Shown here: positions 12,318 to 25,425 of the stretch, piece by piece
How positions within the stretch are numbered: position 1 is the first letter of the stretch
How the letters are laid out: each line of letters opens with the position of its first letter
Assembly: GCA_916700875.1 (NCBI GenBank)
Contig: CAKAKS010000062.1
Span: 15,293,460 to 15,357,459 of the forward strand
From: Sebastes aleutianus
Taxonomy: Eukaryota > Chordata > Actinopteri > Perciformes > Sebastidae
Reading direction: 5' to 3'
DNA length: 64,000 bases
The notes under the pieces: generated by a model
Told to the model about the DNA's origin: nothing
The model's database searches: none
Seen by the model: the letters and a program-made list of their open reading frames with translations, nothing else
Made by a program: the position numbers and the translations under genes

Positions 12318-12540
12318 GGTGCCTGCTTCATGCTTGGCGGCCCTGAGGCCTCGGAGAACAAGCACTTCGCAGGCCTCGGAGGAGGAAGGGAAGGGTAGTA
12401 TCGACGGCTGCGACTGACTGAGAAACACTAGCTGGTGACAGCAGGGCTTTCTCCCTCTCTATCCTCTTCAATCTGTCTCCCTACTGTCCTCCCTCCCTCC
12501 CTCGCTTCTGTCTCTCACCTCTCCGTTTCAAATGAGCGCC
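12318..12540 (-). promoter_or_regulatory. Probable SMIM36 5' UTR and proximal promoter region
   Basis: The bases just upstream of the SMIM36 start are more GC-rich than their surroundings and include a purine-rich (minus-strand) run around 12,440-12,520. There is no clear TATA box. The exact transcription start cannot be read from the sequence. Confidence 0.3.
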
Positions 12541-12720
12541 GCGGATATGTGGCTTTGTGGTAAAAATACTTTAATCCGCACCACTCCTCCAACCTTGAAT
12601 TTCTGCGATCGATGGCTCCCTTTAATAACTTAAGCTTCAGTTGTAACTGTGACAGACTCTGTGTTATATCATCTGCTAGCAAGTGAACATTAATTAATGT
12701 GTATGTGACGTATTTGAGTG

Positions 12721-12722
<2 letters not shown>

Positions 12723-12758
<36 letters not shown>
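12723..12758 (+). repeat. (TG)18 microsatellite
   Basis: An uninterrupted TG run of 36 bases about 400 bases upstream of SMIM36. Confidence 0.97.
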
Positions 12759-12759
<1 letters not shown>

Positions 12760-12925
12760 TGTAATCTTAATCTTGATTGTGAGTGGGGATTGACGGAGGA
12801 AGCCATCTGGCTAAATAGAGGCCGTAGAGCGCGGCTAAAAAAGCCACTCAGAAAAAATGCTAACATGCTTGCAGAAGACTTCATCAACCACGGGACATGA
12901 GAAATACATTTCTCTCTAAAATCTA

Positions 12926-12933
12926 TGACGTCA
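12926..12933. promoter_or_regulatory. Palindromic CRE-type site upstream of SMIM36
   Basis: TGACGTCA, the full CREB/ATF palindrome, lies about 610 bases upstream of the SMIM36 start codon. The match is exact. Whether it acts on SMIM36 is inference from position only; further copies occur at 16,885, 19,814 and 54,395, two of them inside a transposon family. Confidence 0.25.
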
Positions 12934-14559
12934 TGTAATTTTGTTGAACATGCAATCTGGACAGATTACAGCAGCCTTGTTCCTCTGTGTGTCAGACTCC
13001 TCGTTGCAGGCTACCAGGGAATCAGAGATGGGATTATCGGCAAACTCCTCGGGTTCATAATCTCTGCCGATGCATGACAAGGCACGCCATGATGCGCCGG
13101 GTTTGCAGGCATGAAAATGTGTGTGTTGGAGTGGAGGTGACACTTTAAGTTTCAGTTGCATCATGTGTCTCAACAAGTGTTCTGTTGTTGTGGTGCAGTT
13201 ATATGAGATCACTGTGAGATTGGTGGACAGCAGAGGGCAGCAATCAACAACGTTAGCAGTGGGAGTATAGAATCAGAGCTGGAGGCTGACCTTTGACCCA
13301 GACAAACACTTCAGGAGACAAGGAGGGAGGGGGAACAAAGAGCAAAAATAAAGCAATAACTCATACTGACATGCATGGAAAATAGAGACACTTTGATTAT
13401 GACCACAATGTTTTCTGCATGTCCTCCACTTGTATTTAATTTGTCCTACATTTTAAGCTTCTTTTGCATCATGCAAAATTTAGGCTGCCTTCCAGTTCCA
13501 TATATTACACACAGATTATTAGCAGATTTTGAGACAAAATGTACAGCATGTATTCACTTGATGCACAAAGGAAGTGGCTCCAGATGCAAAAAAAAAAGAA
13601 AGATAGAGATGAAACATTGATCTCAGAAAACAAAAAAGGAACTATTAAAAAAGTCAGATTAAAAAAAAAAGAAAAATTAACCAAAAAAGGTGATTTATTT
13701 ACTTCTATTTGGAAACTATAGGGTCTTGACTACAATTTACAGGTTCTTTATGCAATATTCAGAGCATCAATATAGCAGCAAACAACTATTGTAACTATTG
13801 ATATAGAGGAGTAATGTCTACCTGAGCAGAGAATGAAGTCCCTCTTCCTCTGTGTGTGTTGTAATCAGAGCTTCTCTGTGCTTTGTTTATGTAGCCGGGC
13901 TGGCTGGCCGTGCTTTTAGTGCATGTTAGTGCATGTGAGCGTGCCCCACTGGCTCTGCATACATATAAACTTCAACAACTGCACCAACAGGGCGGCACTC
14001 TGGGTTTTAACCAAAGTATTCACAACATAAACAGGGAGAGTATGAAATGAACTACTAATCTGCTGGAGCTCACCTGCAGAACAAACTGTCAGTCATGATG
14101 TTTCCTGCCTCCTGGTGTGTAACAGTGAGCAGATGTACACACCACATCTGCGGAGTACAGAGTGACCTCACTCCTCTCTTCATGGTAAGAAGACTGTAAT
14201 CCCTCTACATGTTCGGGTTATTCAGGATCTAACACAGCGACCCCGTGACCTCACTGACGAATCAGCTGTCAGTGAAAAATTATGACCCACTCCAGAGATC
14301 AACATCTGGAGGAGTCAGAGTGGAGTTCAGCGAGGATGACTGCATCATTTCTACTTTTTCATTTTCATAACGTGTCACTATTTCCTCATAATGATTGATT
14401 GCCTTTCATGTAACAACAGGGATAATTAAAAAAGCTTTATAATACATCAGTGTGGATTAACTGACTCCAGGGGGACAGATTTCTGTCTCCAGTTCGTAAA
14501 TGTTGACGTAATTTACAACTTCACCCTTCTGCCTGTATTAAATACAGTTGCTCTGATGC
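12934..14559. other. Intergenic, no gene recognised
   Basis: An A-rich stretch at 13,588-13,690; the rest is unique sequence with short open frames only. Confidence 0.45.
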
Positions 14560-14898
14560 TTTAGAGGACAAGAAACGTCAAAAAACTGCTATAAAAATAT
14601 GATATATTAAAATTATTTTCCACTTTCACCTAGTTAATTTGTTCATCCAACATAAGTCCTGATAATAACTACCAAATATTCATTCATTTTCAGAATTTTA
14701 ACCCTTTAAATACCAGTTTTTTTACGTAATGCCACTTTTGTTGGACAAAACACAATATTTGAATTATTTTCAGTATATTCAATTTTTATTTGTATTTTTT
14801 CACAGTCTGGGATATGTCGATGATTAGCAACAACATTAATGTTGATGCATTTTTATTTTTTTGTGCAGTGTCAGGTTAAATAAAACAAATGTGTTACC
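14560..14898 (+). repeat. Diverged relative of the adjacent TTAA element
   Basis: Shares ordered blocks (tattttccactttc, atattcattcatttt, aaccctttaaat, cacagtctgggatatgtc) with 14,935-15,195, in the same orientation. The left end agaggacaagaaacgtc looks like a decayed terminus. Confidence 0.6.
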
Positions 14899-15447
14899 TT
14901 AAAGGACAAAAATGTCCCCTTCATAAACCTGCTAAAAAATACTATATATTAATATTATTTTCCACTTTCCCTGAGTTAAATCATTTAACCAACTTCAGTC
15001 CTTTTCATAACTACACAATATTCATTCATTTTTTTAAATGCAACCCTTTAAATGCCAGTTTGTTTACATAATGCCATTGTTGTTTTTATAAAAATGAAAT
15101 TGAACTATTTTCTGTATAATACTAGGGGGGATTTTTTTTTTTTTTCACAGTCTGGGATATGTCAATGATTAGAACAACATTGATTTTGATGCATTGCATC
15201 AAACACTACAGTGCTCCATAATACAGCAGCGATGCCCCCAGTGGAAACCAGGAGAATAGCATGTATTTGCCCCATAGGACAAACATGAGAAAAATGGCTC
15301 AATCTGGTGGAAAATAATAAAAACTACAATTTGTAAACTCTAGATTGAAAGCCTAATATAATATAATGCATGATTTTATGCTGTAATGGACATGGGATCA
15401 CAAATAATGGTTTTAATGGGTTTCAATGGGGACATTTTTGTCCTTAA
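14899..15447 (+). mobile_element. TTAA-flanked miniature transposon
   Basis: Flanked by TTAA, with a perfect 16-base inverted terminal repeat (ggacaaaaatgtcccc at the left, ggggacatttttgtcc at the right). 549 bases, no coding capacity. A diverged relative of its left half lies just upstream at about 14,560-14,880, sharing the text tttcacagtctgggatatgt. Confidence 0.8.
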
Positions 15448-16639
15448 GGGTCTGAGTGTCTGTATTTTGGCTACACAGTTTATTATAGACTTATTATAGG
15501 AGCTGAGGTTGAACTTCCAAAATTAAAAAAAGAAAAACTTGCTAAAAAAATAAAAAAGTCCTTTTGACCTTGTGAGCTTCTAATATAATTTTTTGATATT
15601 TTATCCCTGTTCATGATTTATCTTTAAATTCTCAAATTTGCTTATTCGGCACCACAAGACAGGATAGTTGAAATTACCATGATAAAATATTTAACAATTT
15701 AGCACTCTTGGTTACTATCATTAACTTTAAACTTATTATTAACACTTCAAATGGTGGATTGGGTCTTTTAAACTATTTGTCACTTTACAATGAATATTAC
15801 AGTATTACAGGGAAACCACAAAAATATGGCATTTCAGACAATTGTCAATGCAAATGTTATAGACCCTCTTTATTCGGTGTGATATGTATGAATAAAGGAA
15901 GAAAAAAATCTTAGAGTAGCAGTCTTAAAGACAGAGAAAAGCAAAAGTTTGTTTGAACATGCATGGCCAGTTTAACCAAAGATTTAGAGCAAAAAACAAA
16001 TAAAAACAGCAGCGTGTCAGAGGTAAAGTGGCGTTTCTGTCCTGGGGATGTTTGTGTTGTTGTGGGTTCGGGGAGCGATTAGCTCAGAGGATGTAATAGG
16101 TTTGTCTGTGTGTATACCAGGCCTCTTGGGTGGAGTTTCTCCTGCTCATATCTCGGAGATAGATCTTTCCCAGCGCCAGACGCTGGTGCCAGGGAGTCCG
16201 GTGGGACCTGGAGACAGACAGCAGGGAGAGATGGGAAAGGATGTGTTGACAAACCCCGCAGGAGCCTTCAGCTGTTTGAGACTGTGCTTTGTATTCTGCC
16301 TGTGTCTCTCAGCCATGAAGCCCCAACAGGTTGTTTGTTCATTTCCACAGCGGGAAGCTGAGTCTCCCTGCAGTGATCGTCCCCTCGATCGCACACACCG
16401 TGACCTCACCTCTGATCTCCCACCATCAACCAACCCAAAAACAAACGAGGAACAAGAAACAAGCCGTGCTCCCCCTACTGTGGCCATTTGATGTGGACTT
16501 ACACAGAAGAACATCTGCGATTTTTAGTGCTTGAGTCTTAAAGTTTTCCCTGGATAACAACATATATGGAATAAAACGTCTCATGAATACAGTAACTACC
16601 TTTTTTTCCTAAAGGTTATAAAAATGTTGTATCGGAGGA
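15448..16639. other. Intergenic, no gene recognised
   Basis: The open frame at 16,048-16,491 (plus, 147 codons) is overlapped by others on both strands and shows no domain; the block 16,020-16,500 is GC-richer than average and may be a non-coding conserved or transcribed element. Confidence 0.4.
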
Positions 16640-16849
16640 AATAGAAGTTTGAAAAGTCAGAGAATCACCAAAGTTATTATCCTGAGGGGAACATGAATGT
16701 CTGCATCAAATTTCTTGACAATCCATCCAACAGTGGTCGAAACTTTTCACTTAAAACCACAAAAGTGTCCCTCATGGTGGCGCTAGAGGAAAAGTCAGGG
16801 AATCACCAAAGTCATTGTGAATCATCCTCTGGGGACCATAAAAGTCTGA
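16640..16849 (+). mobile_element. Interspersed repeat (ggtggcgctagaggaaaagt family)
   Basis: Contains aatcaccaaagt twice and ctcatggtggcgctagagga; inverse copies are at 27,195-27,520 and a diverged one at 26,330-26,440. Confidence 0.45.
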
Positions 16850-17446
16850 ATCATAGACTGTATAAGAAGTAGACGTAGTCAACGTGACGTCACCCATTGG
16901 TTTGTGGACAACTCTTTTTTTGAAGCCTCGAGTTCAGCATTTTGGCCAACGCCATCTTGGCTTTTTGTAACCATGAGAGGGTGGACACAAGCACACAACC
17001 CAACGCTGAATAAGACATTTTTTGGGCAACCAAAATATTACAATTATCTTTCACGAACTGAAAACACACTGTGAAAGGCTTAAAGTTTTAAAACGAAAAC
17101 TGCCAGACCGGACAACGCCGGGGTAGCGACCTGTCAATCACAAGGTAGCCACGCCCTAAAGCATAACCTGCTTTATGGTTTATTTGACTCTAAATGAGAC
17201 CATAATTTACTAAATGAACATCATGCTGTATTGAAGAAGACTTGAAACTAGAGATTGAGACCATAAACTCATGTTTACTGAGGCAATAGATCAAGTGAGA
17301 AGTAGGCTCATTTTCTCATAGACTTCTATACAATCAGACTTCTTTTTGCAACCAGAGGAGTCGCCCCCTGCTGGCTATTAGAAAGGATGCAAGTTTAAGG
17401 CACTTCAGCATTGGCTTCACTTCTCAGACCCGGAGGTTGCCCACTG
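16850..17446 (+). mobile_element. Interspersed element, atagactgtataagaagtag family (copy 1, longest)
   Basis: Starts catagactgtataagaagta, carries the CRE palindrome TGACGTCA at 16,885, the text ctttatggtttatttgactc and cgccccctgctggctatta, and ends near agacccggaggttgcccac. About 600 bases, no coding capacity. Non-autonomous; its transposase family cannot be told from here. Confidence 0.65.
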
Positions 17447-19109
17447 GTCTGAACCAAATTTCATGTTAAAGCTAGTATAAGAAACCTTGTGTTGATTTTG
17501 GCGGTCCCTGTGGACAAAAGCGGTAGTGTTTCCGAGCACCAGAGTCCCTTTAGAAAACCGTTTATTTTACTGCAGCAGGGTTTAGTTTCCCTTCTGCGGG
17601 ACCAGCAATACGACCTGGGCCTCCATCTTCTCGCAGATGGTCTCGTTTACTTATGTAGGTCATTTAGAGGCATCACATTGACACATTTGTTCTTTGTATT
17701 TAGTTAATTTTCCTCACTTAGTTACATCAGGGACTTATCTATATATGTTTACACAACACGTGACTCGGTTAAATTTAATATTTTCTTCTTAAACCATTTC
17801 TAAAGTAAGCCTGCAAACTCCATTTCACTTCCTAAAGAAATAAACCTCTGCATGGCTTTCTTTAAAATTCAGTCAATATTGTCTGTTACCAGGGGATCCA
17901 GTAACAGTAACACTTAAATGAATGCACCTATAGGCTACATGTGTGAACTTTAGCTTTCCTACGTCATGGTATAGGAAGAGAAAACGTTATGTTACACAAC
18001 AAAACGGTTCTGGTTACATCCGCCATTCATGTTCTTTTAACTGGGAATGGACCCAGTGTCCTTTACTCAGCCAAAGGGGAATATTTAGTTCAGTCTGAAG
18101 TGGCCTGCAGGTCAGAGGGCGCTGAGAGGAGGAAGGTGAACGTGATCCGTCGTCTCCGTTGTGTCTTCAGGCTGTTTGAGTTACTGCAGTGACGTTTCCA
18201 TGAGGTCAGCGAGGAGGTGCTGTTACACGACCAGGAGACAGCTGAGGGACGCTCCTGCTATCGGAAACTTTGAGCTGCAGGCACATGAGGAATTGTCAAC
18301 AAATATACTGTATACAACCAAAATGTACTTTTTATTTTTATTAGTAGTCTCCATAACTGTATCTATATCATCGAGCCCCAATCAGTTCAACTTTCTTTCT
18401 CTATCACAGTCCTCCTGATGATGATGTGCACCGAGTGACCTCATCTCAACCGCGCAGCTGCAGCAGAAGAAGAAGACTGGAGGAGGGTGGGGTCTCACCT
18501 CTCGGACAGCGGCGGGTGACGGACGGGCCGAGGATCTTGCAGATCTGACAAAGGCCCAAAGAGAGCCCTTTCCTTCCTGAGTGGTGGACTGTTTGTGTTA
18601 GAGCGTTGTGCGTCTCTTCTTCTGGGTGTGGGAACCTGCTCCTCCCAGAGTTCATGGTTTCCTCTTTGTCAAGGACCGGCCGGCCACCAGCCTGTGCATG
18701 TGTGTCATTCAGAGGACTGTACTGACATTTAAAACCCTATTATCTAACTTCATTTATTTTTAATGTAGAAGCACAATGTTTGCTTCTGTCAATAATGTAA
18801 AGGTAAATATGGATACATGTACAAGTTTTAAATTGTATAATTTGTTTGGATTTTTCACTTCATGCATCAACGAAGCTGCTTTAAAATTGTTCATTTTAAA
18901 AAGGGAATAAAAATAAAGTATTTTCTTTTAAAAATGAATGGGCCTTTGGTTGTTAGCTGCACTACATAATGTTTCTTATTCGGAACAACAAATGCTTGAT
19001 AAAATTAAGAATTTTTTGAAGTTTGCATTCAAGGTTTATGATGGATTATACATGTGAAATGTTTATGTTTGCTAAGAAAATTCAGGTTTAAAAAAATATA
19101 TTTTATTTT

Positions 19110-19200
19110 TTGTTGATTTGAGTTTGGTGCCTTGGGTGGATCACATTGAAACCTTGGATTTTGGAAAGTGCTCTACAAATTATCATTATGACATTACAAC
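19110..19200 (+). mobile_element. Decayed LINE-like tail
   Basis: ttggattttggaaagtgctc then tacaaattatcattatgaca resembles a mutated L2-type 3' end. Confidence 0.35.
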
Positions 19201-19356
19201 AGCATCATAACAAAAAAATAATACAGATGGAAAGTGAAATAACAAACCTTTACTCAACTTAATTTTAACTGTGTAAACACATGTTTATTGATTTTATACA
19301 TTTAACACAACATATAAGAACTCTCCCCAATTAGGACATAAATTATATAAAAAAAA

Positions 19357-19396
19357 ATACTACTACTACTACTACTAATACTAATACTAATACTAC

Positions 19397-19427
<31 letters not shown>
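19357..19427 (+). repeat. (ACT)n/(AAT)n microsatellite
   Basis: ACT units change into AAT units, all trinucleotide periodic. Confidence 0.95.
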
Positions 19428-21059
19428 CTAAAACAAATTCCACATAAATAAATACAAAAGTAAATGCAAAACTAAAAAATGGTTAAATGTGAAACTTAAC
19501 AGTTAACAATTTGACGTAAAAAAATATATACAAATAAAATACAATAAAAATACGGTCACACAACCGAGTATGGCACACATTCCTCACAATAAAATTAGTT
19601 TATGTACCTTTAACATAACTTTAACTTGAGTCAAACTCTGTCAATAACTTCATATGCAAACACGCAGAAATATTTATAAAAACGTCTTAACCATAAATAA
19701 CATGCAACTATTTGCAATAGGGAACTCTTTACAGCCTCTTCCTCCACTTCAGCAGAGGGACACAACCAAACTTCAGGCACACACGTCACCATAACCACAA
19801 CTGTTCCTCCCATTGACGTCACGTTTATATTATGTCTAGAAATGTGTGGATTTTAATCATTTTAGGAATTTACAATCTATACTAGCACAGAAAATACACA
19901 TGGTGTGTTTTTAAAGGCTGGTTCGGCTTCTTTTAACACACAATTCTGAAAGAAAACATGACTTGATTTATTCATTAAATCAATATAAAAATATACTACC
20001 AGCATTGTGAAAAAAATAGATGAGTTGAACAAATCAATAAATGTCTTAGGAGTGGTGAGATTGCTTTGGGGGGCTCATGACATCAGTATTTTATAAATCC
20101 AGGATGCAGCCCTGCCCATAACAACACACAAGGATGTGTAAAAACCAAGCATGTTAGCTCATTTTGTTCATAAGGAGCTGGACTAATATGTTGTTTGACA
20201 GTGAGATATACATTCAGTTCATGCATATGCCTCATAAAGACTGAGTGGATGTTTAGCGTTGATAATCAGTCTTCACATCAACACACAACATTCAATGTTA
20301 TCTTAAAATAGTCAGAATAGGAAAAGACAGAACATGTAGAACAAGAAAACAAGTCTACAAACTCAACATGAATAGATTTAATTGAGTTTAGATGCTTTTT
20401 CAGTGCAAATGAATCTCTTTTCTCTGTAAATTCCAGAGAACTATATATTTCCCTGATTGATGACATGAGTTGTGTGTTTTCTTCCAGCTGTGTCTCGGTG
20501 TTAAATGTCTACAGCCCACATTCACACCCAGTTTGAATCAGCAGGGAGCTGTTAAACTGACTCCTCGCCATTGTCTCGTGTACGTCATCACTACATTCCC
20601 AGGCGGCGCTCAGAAGGAATGTCCACAGCACCCCGAGATCTCATCAAAACACACCTCCCCCACCGGGGCTCTCAGTGACGCTGGTTACACTCACTCAGGA
20701 GGACGAAGGGGGGCTGTGGTCGGGTCTGGTTCTCTTGTTGACGGGGATCCAGAGTGGCGACCTGCTGCTTTATGGGGCCACAACTTTTAGAAATGACCTG
20801 AGAAAGCGGAACATGAGCTATTATGTTCACACAGTCACTGAGCTTTCTGATAAATCAGACACAGCAGTGATTTCAACATGCTCACAATGTTAAAGCTGCC
20901 GAGGAGTCTCTAAAGCAGCTGTCAATCGCTGCTCAAATGTTTTCAGAAACATATTTTAATGCACTGTTTAGCTGTAAAATGAGAAAGTCTGCTACAGCCG
21001 GTGGGCGATGCTTGGTTTTGTTTTGATTGTTTTCAACATGGCAGTGGGGTCACAAACTT

Positions 21060-21390
21060 TATCATTCACCAAAGTCACACAATGAAACAAACAAACTAAC
21101 CAATCGAGGCAGCGGTAGTTTTGTGTTCAAGGGGGAAAATTACTGTTTTTGTCAATGGAGTGTGGTGGCTCTGAAAGAAAGTATAGATAACAGCTTCGGT
21201 TCCCAGTCAGAAAGGGCTGTCTGACAGCAAGGTAAAATATTCAAAATATAGCGTAGGCTACTCTTAAACTGATATTTTTAGGTGTCTAATTCACATTTTG
21301 CTGCTTTGCTGCTACATTGCTTTGCTTCCGTGCTGGTACTCCCGTGTCCTCATCTAACCCTACTAGAAATAATCCAAACTATCCCTTTAA
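21060..21390 (+). mobile_element. Partial copy of the foldback element
   Basis: Matches the right half of 56,158-56,899 (agaaagtatagataacagct, gggctgtctgacagcaag, tttttaggtgtctaa) and ends with tatcccTTTAA like the full copy. The left half is absent or too diverged to see. Confidence 0.6.
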
Positions 21391-22259
21391 CATGCTGATG
21401 TTTAGTAGGTTTAGAGTCTTAGTTTAGTGTGTTATCACGCTAACATTTGCTTCTTGCACTAAACACAACATACAGCTACAGTTGATGGAGAATGTCATTT
21501 TTTTTTGCAGGACAAAGTGAATTTTATGACCTGATGATATTCTTGAGGGAAAGTCAATAAAATACACTTTCAGTGCTCTTACAATGCAAAAATAAGTTGT
21601 CCCAAATTCTATAAAGACTATAAAAGATATACAGTGTAAAGTGCACAATCAAACCCAGAAATCTGTCTTCAGAAAACACAACTGAACCCAAGAAAAAACC
21701 CACCGCTGCTGATTTTGCATGAAGGGGGAGTAATCTTCATGCTGTAACTGAGACTTGTTGAAAACAGATGTGCACCATATGTCATTCTTCATCAGATAAG
21801 GGAGTCTGAACCATCTCACAAAGTTTGACAGAACTTATCTCCATCTTAAGGTCATGATAACACATCCTCCGTCTACATAAACTATGTGTTAAACGATTTA
21901 TTGAGGGTTTATGAAGCTCGGACAGGAACGTTTCAGCTCCACAAAGTAGCTCAGCTGTTCAGATGAAAAGGAAACCGAGAGCTGTGAAGACGATACTTCC
22001 TATGACATCATTGTCTTTGTTAAATGACCTGTCATGTCAGACACACCTTCTCATTTCCTCCCTGAGCCACTCAAATTGTTTACTCTATTTACAGACGGAG
22101 GACAAATGGTTTATATTTGCCAAGACTGTCCTATAATAAGATACTGACAAGACTCACTTCTCCAAGTCTCAAGGATGCAGTAAATATTGTTAAATATCTA
22201 TTAGTGAATAGTTCCTCTGCCTCCCTTCCTGTCTTTAATCAACTCACTGATCATGAGGA

Positions 22260-22630
22260 AAACTGTAGCCAGCATTTACAAAAACGGAAATCTACATCAG
22301 GAAAATCATCAGAGCTCAAGGAGGGAAAGGAGTTTAAAAAATGCACAAGCCAACTCCTAATTATTCTGTTTTCTCGATTAATCGACTTCTTGTTTGGTTC
22401 ACCAGTAAAAAGTGACAAATGTCCACAATATGGCGTCTTCAAATTGCTCCTTTTGTCTGACCCACAGTCCAAAACGCAAAGATATTTTATTTACTCTCAC
22501 TTCACAAAGAATGTTTTCCCTGAAAAATGACTTAAATGATTAATCAACTATCGAAATAGCTGCTGATTCATTTTCTGTGGATCAGCTACTCAGTTAATCA
22601 ATGAATGGACTAATCATTTCAGCTCTCTGA
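22260..22630 (+). mobile_element. Same AT-rich repeat family
   Basis: Contains tctcgattaatcgacttctt, cccacagtccaaaacgcaaa and ends with aatggactaatcatttcagctctc. The open frames that overlap it are not genes. Confidence 0.45.
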
Positions 22631-22989
22631 CAAGACAGTACTCTACAGTGACACCAGTCATTTATAAAAAAAATATGTCTCTAGAAAGAAAAGCCTTGAA
22701 GTCCATAAGAAAAAATGCCTAAATTACCTTCTCAGTACGATTTTTAATCAGGTGCCAATTGAAATGTAAATGTAATTAGTAAAAGACTTACTGTCAGACT
22801 TGTAAATGTATCAACATTTCTAGACTTTATGGGTTGTTGCTTTAATAAAACAGAGAAATCATATTACTCTACTGGGTACACAGAGACCGCTGTTTGTGCC
22901 CTGTGCGTTACATTTCACTTTCACTTTACAATCAGCTGTTTGTTCATGTACCGTTTTCACAACGTTCAGTGTCATTTGCACAATTAAAA

Positions 22990-23160
22990 CATAGTCATTT
23001 TAAGCCCAACCATGATGTTTTTCACCTAAACCTAACTAAGTGGTTTTGTTGCCTAATCCTAAACAAGTGTTTTTGTTTAATTCACAACATTAAGCATGTG
23101 CTTACTGCGACGGAAAAGTGACGCCGAGTGGTCTGACAAAGCATTAGCGTGTGACAAGTT
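22990..23160 (+). mobile_element. Same DNA transposon family, internal fragment
   Basis: Contains attttaagcccaaccatgat and cctaaacctaactaagtgg without either terminus. Confidence 0.45.
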
Positions 23161-24935
23161 GGGATGAGAACGTGTTGCAGTAGTACTTGTATGTGGACAC
23201 ATGCTAGAAATTAAAATAGTGATCTCTTATGAACAAGAAGAAGAGTTCCTTTGTATTTGTTGCATTGCACAAGATTTCTGGAGAATATGAAACTTCCCGC
23301 TCTGTCTGGGGGCCGTCGATGGGAAGCGGAGCCCCTCTGAGATCTGGAGGTAATAGTTTATACGAGGACACACTTGATTGTTCTCATGGCTGATGTTCAT
23401 TACTGCTTCAAGGGGTATTCATGCTGACTTTTATCTAAAGACATCACCTGTTTACAAAGTCCCTAAAACTCTTAATATCATTGTTTTTAGATGTCTTGAA
23501 AAGGTCTATAAATACAGAGATCACATTGTCATCAGAATTACAGTAAAACTCTGTTTGTTCCGTTAAAATGAGACTCGTTAATGTGCTTAAAACCACCCAT
23601 TTTAACATCATATGTGACCACTGACACAGTTTTCAGCTGCTTAATGTGCTCTCGTCAGACATTTATGTAACAGGCGAGTAGCATCAGCAAAGTAGGAGTT
23701 GATTAGCAAACTCATTTTAGGAGCAGAACAGGAAACAGGATCAGAGTTTTATATAAAAACAGGCTTTTTATTCACAGATGCCTCTCAGCCATCTACTTTA
23801 TTTCATCACTCTTGTACAGTGGGAGGCTGACACATTAGTCATGTATGAAATTTTTCCTGTCTTTTGCAATGCATGTGCGTCAGAGGAGGTGACACCAACC
23901 ACAGTTTGTGGGAAAAACCAAACAAACTGCCTGTTTAAAGAGAAGTCAAACAACTGGTCAGGATTTTTTTTCCTCACACATATGGACGTAATTATTCTTG
24001 ATGCTTGATGGGTCATCAGGGTGTTGACTTTCCTTTTGTTCTGTCATTCTTCTTCCTCCTCTGCTGTTGACCACAAACTTTAAACTGTAGAAAAAGGATT
24101 CAGATGTGATGTAGCACTGAATAAAGTGGTCGGATTATCTTTTTTTGTGTTCTTACAAGCCCTTCAGGTGGTAAAACCTCTTATCTGAGAGATGGACAAA
24201 ATGTGCTTCTAGGTGGCTTTACACACTTCTCTACATCCCTGCTCTCAAGGAGGAAAATGTAACAAAGGACAATTTTGGACAGTATTTCACCCCTGGGTTT
24301 ATTTAGGAAGTGACAGGTCACGGTAGAAACAATTGGAAAGGGACAAGAAAGACAGTAGGAAGATTAAAAGCAATTTATTGGAAAGTTAATGTTCCATTTC
24401 AGCGGTTTATGAACACGCAGGTCATGGGTGTGAACTCTCAACATCTTTAATGTAACATCAGTTCAATAAACTGAAATGAAATCAGACACCAGAATCTGTC
24501 ATGTTTTTATAATTAAATGTCTGTATTCTTACTTTACCAAAAGAAAATAACTTTACTTAAAATCAACATTGTAGACAAACATCTCAACCATTTGGTTTGT
24601 CTGTTAAAATTCCCTGTTAAAATGATGAACGCATTGCTTTTTTTTTAAATTAAAGGCAGTGTTGAACAGATGGAAAGTTGTGTTCCAGCAGCCAAAATTA
24701 CAGTTGCATTGAACATTTTAAAGCTGCATTCATTTATTTCTTTGGCCACTAGAGGGCAGAAAAACTAGAGAGCGTAAAGTGTGAGTGTTATAACTGCTTA
24801 CTGACACATCCAGCAGACACAGAGAAACATTGTCATCCCATTGTGTACACCTGATGAATGTTCAGTATTCACTCTTTTTTGTTCAGTTTTGGTCTCCACC
24901 AACTCCTGAGTAATTATCTGGCTCATGCTAGAGGA

Positions 24936-25425
24936 ACAACCCGGTCTCACGGTAAGCCGTATAAATAGCAGGACATTACGAGGATATTCCACGGCCCATT
25001 TTAGGCTTTTCACGTGTCATTTGTACGCCATACAACAAAACTACGGTAACGTCCGCAGTTAGGTTTAGGAAAAAACATTATGGTTGGGCTTAAAATAAGT
25101 ATGTAAACTAAGTAAAATACGTATGGAAACAACGAAACATAAGTACGGAAAACACAAACATCACTAACGCAACTTGCAAAACAAAATACCGGTCTCCTGG
25201 TTGAAAGTCCTGTGTTTGTTGGACCCATCCACTTTGCTTCTTGCCCGTCATGAGCAGTCTCTCTCGCTTTTTATTCTACGTCACTAGCTCTGAATGTAGC
25301 ATATTTACGCAAATGCATTTATATTGCAGTCTGTATAGACTACGATGCGTGAAAATGACACGCTAAAAGCAAAAAAGGCGTTATTATTGCACGCTAAATG
25401 CCTTGCGCATTATCATTCACACACA
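24936..25425 (-). mobile_element. Same DNA transposon family, minus orientation
   Basis: Begins acaacccggtctcacggtaa (inverted right end of the family) and contains the inverted motif ttaggtttaggaaaaaacat and cttattttaagc inverted, then caggactttcaacc inverted. Confidence 0.65.

Larger units (their letters stand above)
17447..21059. other. Intergenic, no gene recognised
   Basis: Apart from the short repeats noted, I see no exon. The stretch at 20,550-20,770 is GC-rich and unique. A perfect CRE palindrome is at 19,814-19,821. Confidence 0.4.
21391..24935. other. Intergenic, no gene recognised
   Basis: Contains the repeat pieces noted at 22.26 and 22.99 kb; the rest is AT-rich unique sequence. 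Confidence 0.4.

Noticed and set aside
16048..16491. 147-codon plus-strand open frame
   Set aside because: Overlapping frames on both strands, no domain, no splice or promoter context; GC-rich stretch gives open frames by chance.
22117..22530. 137-codon plus-strand open frame
   Set aside because: Overlaps the taatcgattaatcg-type repeat; low-complexity, no family match.
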